From: Protea cynaroides | Taxonomy: Eukaryota; Streptophyta; Magnoliopsida; Proteales; Proteaceae | NCBI GenBank assembly: GCA_028583415.1 | Contig: CM053269.1 | Span: forward strand, 44,257,016-44,321,015 | Direction of reading: 5' to 3' | DNA: 64,000 nt | In this document: positions 50,161 to 59,295 of the stretch, in pieces | Layout: each line of letters starts with the position of its first letter | Numbering within the stretch: position 1 is the first letter of the stretch | The notes under the pieces: generated by a model | What the model was told of the DNA's origin: nothing | What the model saw: only the letters and a program-made list of their open reading frames with translations | Database searches by the model: none | Position numbers and translations under genes: made by a program

Positions 50161-50409
50161 TTTAGAAATCCTTCCTTTTAAAAATCACTATTTTTAAAAG
50201 GGAAGGATCTCTAAAGAGGGGGAAAAAATTATTTTCATTTTATTTTTAATCTATGGAAAATAAATATTCAATTTTTGTTTACATATAAAATGTTACACAT
50301 AAAATCTTACGAAAAAATCTTACATCAAAACAAACATAACCTTATATGCTTTCGCTTTTAATGCTTTCCTCTAAGAGCAACTTGGATTCCCATAATTTAC
50401 ATGATTCAC

Positions 50410-50810
50410 GTGGCCAAGGACCCAGCAGTCTATAATTGGTTCAAGTAATCGGATTGGTTGATCCGTATTGGTTTTGAAGATGATCGATCCTGATCCGACA
50501 TTGATTCCTAACTTATTTTGAGATTGGTCCAATAGTGTCCCGACACTCATTGTTTTATTTTTTTTTAAATATTCAATTCCACACATCCATCCAACGGATT
50601 GGATTGCCACATGGATCCATGGTCACTAGGAATATAAAGTAATATTTATTTTTTAATAAAAAATAATAACCGATCCATGTCATGGGGTGGAATCAATACC
50701 AAAAAGATGCCTTTCCGGTTCGGTCAAGCCAATACCAGTTGATATCAACCAAATAGGATCGATTCTTGAAACGATCAGTACGGTGTCCGATATCTAGATT
50801 TATATTCTTG
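50410..50810. repeat. Word-rich segment, GATCCG/CGGATC type
   Basis: GATCGATCC, GATCCG, CGGATTGG, ATTGGTTTT and CCGGTTCGGTC words in both orientations. No clear ends. Resembles the 44990 segment. Confidence 0.35.
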
Positions 50811-51043
50811 GTCTTTTCTCTCCAACTTATTTCAAAGATGAATGGCTGGGTAAAGATTCTTCAAGAAATGATCAAAATTTCTGTTCAAATGTCAAGTTTT
50901 ACCAAAAATAGAAGTTACCAAAGTGATAGAATGAACAAGGAGTAATCGTTGTCACTATAATTGGTTGTATGACATTAGATCTTACATCTTACTCCCTTTA
51001 ACAGCCAAACATAACCCACAGAAAAGGTATACACTAGAAAATG

Positions 51044-51346
51044 TGTAACAAAATGAAAGATAATTGCTGTGTTTTCCTTATCGTTTCAACTACGATAGGA
51101 AGCTTATATTTATAGAGTTTTGATTTGCAACAGTATTTTAAGTACAGAAAGATTTTAGCAAGAGTCTCGAGAGATCGTAGGAACGATTAGAACACATGGG
51201 ATGGACTCTCTCCTAGGGAGTTTGATGTTGCTTTGAAATTTTGAACTTTGGAGCCGTGGATCTCCATAAAAATACTGTCTCCTTCTTTATAGGGAGTTTG
51301 TTGTCGATTTGAAATTTGAACTTTAGAATCATGGATCTCCTTAACA
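51044..51346 (-). repeat. 3' LTR of the minus-strand copia element
   Basis: On the minus strand the polypurine tract TTGAGGGGGAA is followed by TGTTAAGGAGATCC..., and the sequence ends ...TTGTTACA at 51044. A TATA-like CTATAAATATAAG (minus strand) lies near 51110. 51230-51345 contains an internal imperfect duplication (GGAGTTTG... units of about 60 bp). Confidence 0.6.
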
Positions 51347-52457
51347 TTCCCCCTCAAGCAAATTAGTCTGCAACAAATCTTGAGCTTATCACGCAGAGAT
51401 CGGAACTGTGTAGAAGAGAGTCCCTTGGTGAATATGTTAGCTAATTGACCAGTACTAGGAATGAATCAAATTTGCATATGTCCTAAAGTGGCTTGCTCTC
51501 TAACAATGTGGTAGTCTATTTCGATGTGCTTTATGCGAGCATGAAATAGTGGATTTGCTGCAAGGTACGTCACCCCGAAATTGTCACAATAAAAGATTGG
51601 AGAGCTGGAGGAGATGCAGAGTTCACGAAGCAACTGTTGAACCCAAATAAGTCCGGCCGATGTGTTGGCTAGACATTTATATTCAGCTTTAGCGGAAGAG
51701 CGTGTCATAATACGTTGTTTCTTGGAGCTCCAAGATATTAAATTATTGCCAAGAAACCCAAGAAACAGACAGTAACCACTTGTGGATTTCCAATCCTAAG
51801 GGCACCTAGTCCAGTCAGCATCTGTAAAGGCACATAACTGAACCGATTGGATCGGTAGATTTGGAGACCCTGGGATATGGTGTTCTTCAAATACTAGAGA
51901 ATCCGTTTGATAGTAGACCAATGTTCATTTGAAGGGTTGTACGTGAATTGGTAGACATGGTTGACTGCAATGGAGATATCAGGTCTTCTGAGTGTCAGAT
52001 ACTGTCAGCCACCAACGATTCTCTTGTATGTTGTTGCATTATTGCATGCTGAACTATTTCCTGGTGGTAGAGATGTAGAGGGGCATGGATTTTGCATGGG
52101 TTTTGCGGCCTCCATTTTTCGCTCTATGGAAGAGATCTAGGTTATATTTAGTTTGAGATAGCTAGAGTTTGTGCTTGTTCTGTAGAACTTCAACACCTAA
52201 AAAATAGTGCAGGCTTGTGGTAGTGACGATGATGTCATAGACGAGGATATAAATCAAGCGATAGTGCCACGAACGAACAAATAGAGCTATATCTGAGAGA
52301 GATGGTTTGAACCCTTGAGATGAGAGGAAAGTCCCTAACTGATGGGACCATGCTCTCGGTGCCTGCTTAAGTTCCATATAGGGCTTTTTGGAGATGGCAG
52401 ACATGGTTGGGATATGTTAGATCAATGAAGCCTTGAGGCTGTTGCATGTAGACAGCT

Positions 52458-52648
52458 GCATGCAATTCCCCATTTAAGAATGCATTTTGCATATCTAATT
52501 GATGAATGTGCCAATTTTTTGACACAGTAAGAGAAAGCACTATTCTAATTGTGGCATGCAATCCCCCATTTAAGAATGCATTTTGCATACCTAATTGATG
52601 AATGTGCCAATTTTTTGACACAGTAAGAGAAAGCACTATTCTAATTAG
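52458..52648 (-). repeat. 96-bp in-frame tandem duplication within copia RT
   Basis: The unit at 52458-52553 recurs at 52554-52648 with about three differences. 96 bases is exactly 32 codons, so the block around KNWHIHQLGMQNAFLNG is doubled without a frameshift. The duplicated region is the start of the RT palm. Confidence 0.9.
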
Positions 52649-55377
52649 GCTTCACCACGGGCTGATGTGTGAAAGCCCCGTTGGTGAAAGCTCTTAGCCA
52701 CAAGACAAGCTTTATACCTAGAAATACACTCATCTGAATTTTTCTTGATCCAATACACCCATTTGTTGCCCACGATATTCACATTAGGCCTTCTAGAAAT
52801 CAATCGCCATTTCAATTTATCTTCAAGGCATTGAACTCATCACTCATCGTAAATAACCATTTGTGATCTTCACTCGTCATAGTAAAGGAAGTTGGCTCGG
52901 TGGCATCATAGTCAATTTCAGTCAGTAGTGCTGTCAAGATTGGGTGCTTTGTGGCTAGTAAATCCAGCTTGGTAACCAGATTGACTACGCCAGCTCTAGA
53001 TAGAGTAACCATTGGATGAGGGACCTATACATCAGAGATGGGTGCAGCAGTTTCTATCGGCATGGTTGCATCCACCATAGGTGAGAGGGGTGGTGTAGGG
53101 ACTAGGGAGAGTAGGTGCGGTGAGGATGGTGGGGAGATGGGCATAGGTGCCTCTATGAAGGGGGGTTGGCTGTGGTGAACAATATTATCACTGGTTACAA
53201 CTATTGGAGGGGGTGGTTATGGTGGGTGGAGAGGGAATATTTGTGGATGGATGAAGTCCAAAGGGGAAGCATTCTTCATAAAATGTCACATGTGTAAGAC
53301 CCGCACTCCATGAACCCGATCTAAACCTTTAATTCGTGTCGTAACACGTCTTCCAATCATCACCGGGTCAGACGAGACGAATAGATGACAACCAGGTACG
53401 AAAACGAACCATGTATGATAATTAATTCATACCAGTCAATGGTACCGGTCGACTGGTATGCCTACGCAGGCAGACCACTTAGATCCGGAAAGGATCTCTA
53501 CGGGTCCCACTTTCCAAATTTCGAACCAAAGGATTTTCCTAATGTTAGGGGGCTTCCTAAACTCAATTCTAGTCTATATAAGGACCCCTAAACCTCCTTA
53601 TTATCTCTTTCATTGATCCTCACAACCCTAAAGAGGAAAAAGATATCAAAGAAGGAGAATGAGCTAAGGAAGGAGAGGGATGAGTCGCCGTCGCCGTTGG
53701 ACGAAGAACACTCTACTGCGAGTCAATGCTAAGTGCTTAAACCTTCCTCTACGTTAAGCGTTTTAAAAGGTTAGTCATGAATGGATCAATACCATGCAAG
53801 ACGAGGTATTGATCTAAACCTTTGAATTTGTCGTCAAATCCTAATATAGTCGGTAAACCCTAGATTCAAGTTCTAGGTTGAAGATCATCGAAACTAGGAC
53901 TTGAATGGAGTTGAAACAACTCTAACTCATTGCTCGGACCTAGAATGTATAGGAGAAACCCTAGAATCAATAGGGGATGCCGACAGAAGGCGAGAACCAG
54001 GTGTATGGTCTTTCGGAGACATACCAGTCGACCATACCGATCACACCCTATGCGACTGGTACCTGCCACCGGTATCTCTCAGAGACTGGTCTGTGAGGAC
54101 CGGTTGACCATACCGGTCGCACCTTTCCCCACAGTGTTGCAACTGGTACCTGCGATCGGTACCTGGGACCGGTCTGCACTGTGAAGAGTGTTTTGACCTA
54201 GTTGGTTTTCCGACCAACGTAAACCCTAAGAAAACTATTCTAACATAACCCTAACATCGTATAAGACCTTGTGATAGCGAGTTCGGATTCTGTGACAGGG
54301 AGCAAGTTATCAAACAAGCATCAGGTAAGGGAATCGAACCTAAACCCTAATAATTTAATAACAGTAAAACGTTGGTAATAATTATGATTTTATGGACTGA
54401 TGTTTGTGCATACTCGCATGTCATCTTTACTTTCAGTTATTATTATTGTTCATGCATACTCGCTATGCTAGGATGTGACTATTAGGCATGTGATTGTTTT
54501 CGTTGGTGTGTGGAATGGGAAGGGCCTGGGGTCTGGGATCATTCCTCACACTAGAACCTTTTCGTATCGTTTCTATCTTAGCATGCTTGGTGCGGGTAGG
54601 GTATTAGGGGGAGGAAGTGGCACTGTGGTCTCCGGCCTGGCCACTAGACTTTAGCTCTATCTCTATACCGTAGGGAGCTATGTTGGGATATGGACTACTA
54701 TGATGACATATAGGATTGGTTAGTTGCGAGCCCAGTTTGCAAGCCCTCGCCAATAGGGACTTACGTGTTGGTATGGGTAGGGTATCAGGGGAAGTGTTGG
54801 TGGTGTTTGATCCGGACGCTTTAGCTCTATCTCTTCCATGGTGGGTGCATATGGAACGACAGTGGTGTTTGATCCATTGGGCAGCTTCACACACTCGTGT
54901 ATAGAGGTGCGGTGGCCGCCAATCCTTTCTATAGCACATTGCAAACTTAAAGCCATACCATAATGTGAATGTTACTCATGCATGTATTGTTGCATTGTCT
55001 GATTGTCTTACTGAGCTAAGTTGTGAGCTCATCCTTGTATATATACATGTTTTTAGATGTTGATGCAGGTTATACTGTGGAGGACTACATGGATGCTCCA
55101 GTGTATGGAGGTGTTGTTGTTTTAGAAGTGCAAGCAGGGGAGGACAAGCATGACGCTTCATGCGAGTGCCCTTTCTGCGTGTACCTTTAGGATGTTGGTT
55201 TTGTTTCTTTATTTATTTTTAGTTGGATTTATAATTGGGATGTAAGGATAATTATTTATGTTTTGATATTTTGAATAACTTGATAATTTATTTATCAATC
55301 GAAGTACTCAGTTCATTTAATTTAAAACTTCCACTGTATTTTATTATATTCTAATTATGATTATTTGTAATGGTTTG

Positions 55378-56605
55378 TGATGTGAATTAAATATGTATGT
55401 AACCGCAAGTGCACGGTATCGTACAGTAACGGCTCGATCTCAGGGAAGAATCACTATTATCCTAACTCAAATAAGGCAAAGCGTACTAAAGTGATTTGAT
55501 TGAATTAACACCCTAATCACTTCAAATAAAAATTAATCAAGCAATAAAAACAATAATAACCAATCATAACGGTACGAAAATTTACGAAACCACTAACCAT
55601 GAAGTAACACAGATCTTGCAAGAAAGGAACAAAATTAAAAGTAAAAGAATATAAGAAAAACTTATCTCGATAGAAGATTTCTATGTCGTTGCTCGTCGTC
55701 TTGTTGTCACTCCAAGGCGATGTGCAAACAATTACAAAGGGAGCCTTCTCCCTTAAATTAAATTAGTAATGTGGTACAATCTATATTTATCTACCCTACT
55801 ACAGAGTTCTAAATCTGAAATTAAAACTTAAAAATAAATAAATAAAAATAAACTTAAGCAAGAAGAACATAACTTGAAAAGAAAAAACTAAGAATCTCAA
55901 ACTCTCTCATAAATTCTCAAAACTAAAAAAAAAAGTCATAATAGAATTCTTGGATGATTTTCTATTGCTGAGCATCACATATATATACAATTGAGTAAAG
56001 ATCACAATCAATCATTACAATTGAGCATCACATATATATACAATTGAGTAAAAATCACAATCAATCATTACAATTGAATTACAAGAGATTTTGTGGAGAT
56101 AATTTTGGTAACCGAATTCCAATCTTGTAGGTTCATTGTATATGGACGATTCTTGAGTAGAAAAAATCTTGCATCGACTCATCATATCTTTAGCATCATT
56201 ATCTCTTCTTGAAAACTTTCATAATTGATTGGAGCTTTCCATTCTTCCATGCCATGCCAATCTTGTAAATTTGATTTCAAATAACTAAGGAATATTTTCT
56301 CAAGAGAATGGAATCTTTCACATGAGATTGGGCTCTTTGACTTGGTCCAAGGCTGATCTTATACACAAAATTCATGGCTCTCTTCATCAAATTCATCTTA
56401 TGCCCGGCTGTTGAGTTGACTGAGTAAGTTAACTGGACAGGATCACCAAAAATTCATAAAATGATCTTTTCAAGCTCAAATTTCTCCATTATTTTACCTA
56501 CACCCAACAAACATAAAATCAACATTAAATACCCGAGAAGCATCATAAATAGAATAAGAGATGTATATTTTATATTATAAATTCATACATAAAATATGTT
56601 CATCA
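55378..56605. mobile_element. Second-family solo LTR inside the family-1 LTR
   Basis: 1,228 bp, TG...CA ends: starts TGATGTGAATTAAATATG, ends ATATGTTCATCA. Perfect 5-bp duplication GTTTG at 55373-55377 and 56606-56610. Comparison with copy 1 of the host LTR shows the precise insertion point (AATGGTTTG / TATAAGTGG). The left part has CCGCAAGTGCACGG, a phrase I associate with plant LTR-type repeats. The assignment to LTR rather than another class rests on TG/CA ends and the 5-bp duplication. Confidence 0.8.
55970..56075. repeat. 53-bp tandem duplication in the inner solo LTR
   Basis: The unit starting GAGCATCACATATATATA at 55970 is repeated at 56023 with one substitution. Confidence 0.9.
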
Positions 56606-57435
56606 GTTTGTATGAGTGGACACGGTCTTATTGAGATCATGGTGTGAACTGTTGGTTCAATGACAGTTCACTCACATTTCTGATTCAGTCGGAATTGGGG
56701 TGTGACAACATGCCTTGTGATAAAGGTTCTCCCAACTGCAACATCAAAGCATTTGTACCCTTTGTGAGCCAGACTGTATCCAAGAAAAAACACAAGTTGA
56801 TCTATAATTTAGTTTGCATTTATGGTAGGGACCAACCATGGGTAGCATGCAATGCCATAGGTCCTCAGAAATTTGTAGTCTGGCTCTTTGCCGAGTAACA
56901 CAATAGTGGGACTGTTATTAGCCAATGTTGGTGTAGGTAACCTATTGATAAGGTTGACTGCCGTCTTAAATGCTGATGGGCAGAATTTGATTGGTACTGA
57001 AACTCTAGCCAAGAGTGTCAAACCGGTTTCCACTATATGACAGATGTTTCTTCTCTACTCTATCATTTTGCTCTAAGGTATGAGAGCAAGAGTATTAATG
57101 TATTATTACTTGATTTTTGAGATAATTATCGAAGGATTGATACTCTCTTGCCTTATCTGACTGTAAACATTTGTTCTTACAATTAAATATATTTTCAACA
57201 TAAACAGTAAATTGTAAGAAAATATCAAAAACCAGCGACGTACAATTGGAAAAACCACGTAAATCTACTGAAATCATCTATAAACTAAATATAATAGGTA
57301 AGTCATCAATGGAGGGTGTTGGAGAAGGCCCCCATATGTCTGACTGGACTAGTCGGAATGCTGATGTAGCTTGTGTTTGATTTGTCGAAAACAGAAACTT
57401 CCCTCTATGACCGGATGCACAAAGTGTTGAGGAAG

Positions 57436-57441
<6 letters not shown>

Positions 57442-57526
<85 letters not shown>
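57442..57526. repeat. (TA)n microsatellite
   Basis: About 42 TA units, the longest in the window. It separates the copia integrase remnant from the MITE at 57527. Confidence 0.95.
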
Positions 57527-57528
<2 letters not shown>

Positions 57529-57992
57529 GTTAATTACACAGACACCTCTCTTTGAGTGAAATACATAGAACTACTCGCTTTACAAAAGCTCACCATCTAC
57601 AATCCTATCATACATCTCACCCACAGTTACTTTTAACTTACGGGGAAAGGTTAACTTTTTTTAAGACAAAAATACCCTTACTAAGTGTCTTTTAGACAAA
57701 TTTTTTTTAAGGTTTATTCTTTTTAGTGCTAAAAGACTTTTTCCTTCAAAACTTTTCAATTTCATTTTTATATTTTTTTGTGTTTTTTTATTTTCTTTTT
57801 CATTTTCAAAAATGCACTTAGTAAGGGTATTTTTGTCTTAAAAAAATAGACCCTCTGCGTTAAGTTAAAATTAACGGTGTGGGTGAGGTTGTATGATAGG
57901 ATTGTTAGAGGGGTATTCTGTGTAGTTTTTGTAAAAATAGGGTAGTTCTATGTAGTTTCACTACAGTAGAGGGGTGTATGTGTAATTAACCC
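57527..57992. mobile_element. MITE with ~200-bp inverted repeats, inserted in TA repeats
   Basis: 466 bp. Ends GGGTTAATTACACAGACACC and (reverse complement) GGGTTAATTACACATACACC. Pairing continues through ACAATCCTATCATACA, CTCACCCACA and AAGACAAAAATACCCTTACT, so each arm is about 200 bases. TA-rich sequence lies on both sides ((TA)42 left, TATATATATTTATATATA right). The layout resembles rice Micron elements, which target TA microsatellites; the family link is inference. Confidence 0.8.
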
Positions 57993-58406
57993 TATATATA
58001 TTTATATATATATATATGAATGGGGAACAAATTTTTTAGACTGCAAGACCTGCAAAGGTTTTTAATCAAATTTTAATTCAAACAGAATTAGCAGTGGCAA
58101 GTAAAACCTTGATTTGAGCAAGAACGAAACAAATATTTATCAATTTTATTTATTTTTATCATATATTCCATGTGTCATTATTCTATTGGTTGTACCATCA
58201 ATCCATATCACAATGGACGATATCGTGTCTGATACTGATATTTACATCGCTCGTTATTCACTAAAAAAGAAAAAAAAACTTTCCTCGTGAGTCCTGGAAC
58301 TCCTGGTCGGGTTTCATAACATCGAACAGCAAATTGGTTTGCGTGTAAAAGAAGACCGATTTTCTTGGTTTGTCAGCACAAAGCCCACCAATGGATCAAT
58401 GACCAA
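57993..58406. other. Gene-free spacer
   Basis: Nothing recognised. TATCGTGTCTGATACTGATA near 58222 is reminiscent of the GATAC words. Confidence 0.35.
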
Positions 58407-58863
58407 CTGGAGTGTCAATTTTGGAACCGAACCAGTAGTTTGGATCGAGTCGGCTCAAACTAACCCGAAACGGGCCTGGACCGAACTGTTATAGGACTTG
58501 TTTAGGGTTTAGGAATGGCATATCCTACCGGTCTGGATTTGGTTTGGGTTAATCTGAAACTGACCTGAAAAAGTGGACCGATAAGTTTGAACCGATAATG
58601 GATCGAATCAAACCGATTTAACCGAATATTAAACCTTAGCTTTTACTACTTTGGCCTTCTAAATAGCTTTTAAGGGTTTCCTAGGGGCTTTCAACCTGAA
58701 CTAACCCGATAACAATCCAAAACCGGACTGGTCCATTAATTAATGTACTCAACGCTGCCCACCTAACCCGAACCTCTTAAGTCTAAATGGACATGTTCGG
58801 TTAAGCATTATAAAACCCAACACCGATTTAAACCGGACTGAAACTGACCCGTGGACACCCTCA
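58407..58863. mobile_element. hAT-like palindromic-word element, AACCGA/CCGAACC type
   Basis: 457 bp. Left end CTGGAGTGTCAA, right end (reverse complement) TGAGGGTGTCC. Flanks ATGACCAA (58399-58406) and TAAACCAA (58864-58871) agree at 5 of 8. Interior words include AACCGAACC, GGACCG, AACCGATT, CCGGACTG and TTCGGTTAA. It lies about 430 bp upstream of the RPA12 start codon. Confidence 0.5.
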
Positions 58864-59039
58864 TAAACCAACCACGTTGAGGGGCTTGAGCCTGAGGCGT
58901 TGAGCTCTGGGAGATTAGGGTTCACTTTTCCCTGGTTTCATTGATTCATGAATCCGGGACAACCTGCAACTGGAACTATTTTTTTTTTTTTTTTTTGGTA
59001 AAACTTGCAACTGAAACTAATAAAAAGAATCTCGAGCCC

Positions 59040-59295
59040 CACCTGCAGATGCAATTGTAACAAAGCTTGAACAGTGAAAGTATTGGAGAGCAGCTGAGGA
59101 CTCCGGCAATCTCTTCAATATTCTGATCAACCAGGTTTGTTCTTTGTTCTGATTCCCCCCTTTCTCTCCGAAAAAGAAAAGAGGAAAAAGAAAAGGGGAA
59201 AATCTGTTTTCTTTTCTTTTGAAGGCAGAGCAGCTTTCGCTGGATCATTTTTGCACTTCTTGAGATTTATATAAAGTTTATTTTGTTGTAGAGGA
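59040..59295 (+). promoter_or_regulatory. 5' UTR of the RPA12 gene with probable leader intron
   Basis: A donor-like CCAG/GTTTGT near 59132 and an acceptor TTGTTGTAG ending at 59290 would remove about 155 T-rich bases and join the leader six bases before the ATG. Inferred from splice signals only. Confidence 0.4.

Larger units (their letters stand above)
49323..50341. mobile_element. Tourist-like MITE (outer) split by a second element
   Basis: Ends GGATACGTTTGGTCTGATGT and (reverse complement) GGTTATGTTTGTTTTGATGT, flanked by TTA at 49320-49322 and 50342-50344. They match the MITE at 46630, which lacks the insertion. About 305 bp belong to this element; the rest is the insert at 49447-50160. 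It lies just after the probable 3' UTR of the membrane-protein gene. Confidence 0.75.
53293..56707 (+). mobile_element. Solo LTR, family 1, copy 2, nested in copia
   Basis: About 2.18 kb once the inner insertion is removed. It starts TGTAAGACCC, ends GGGGTGTGACA and is flanked by a perfect 5-bp duplication ACATG (53288-53292 and 56708-56712). Similar along its length to the inverted copy at 22271-24432. A TATA box TCTATATAAGG at 53572 sits about 280 bases in, indicating plus-strand orientation. ACCGGT/GGTCGACC words cluster at 53440-53465 and 54020-54175. No internal domain attached. Confidence 0.9.
51347..57430 (-). mobile_element. Ty1/copia element, degenerate and interrupted
   Basis: Minus-strand order: integrase at 57410-56713, then RT at about 53012-52160, then RNase H at 51710-51466. 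The integrase part reads HSDIWGP-like (QSDIWGPSP), LQSDKAREYQSF and INRLPTPTL...LGKEPDYKFLRTYG. RT has MQNAFLNGELHAAVYMQQPQGF and LKQAPRAW. RNase H reads RSSAKAEYKCLA, QQLLREL and YCDNFGVTYLA. The integrase and RT segments are separated by the solo LTR at 53293-56707. Stops and shifts show it is inactive. The 5' end is lost near the TA tract at 57442. Confidence 0.9.

Noticed and set aside
49572..50165. A 197-codon open frame rich in Thr, Pro and His
   Set aside because: It is created by the CCA/CAC array, which is open in all frames on both strands. The ends of the frame fall in MITE sequence.
52458..52648. CRISPR-like direct repeats
   Set aside because: This is one tandem duplication of coding sequence, without spacers, in a plant genome.
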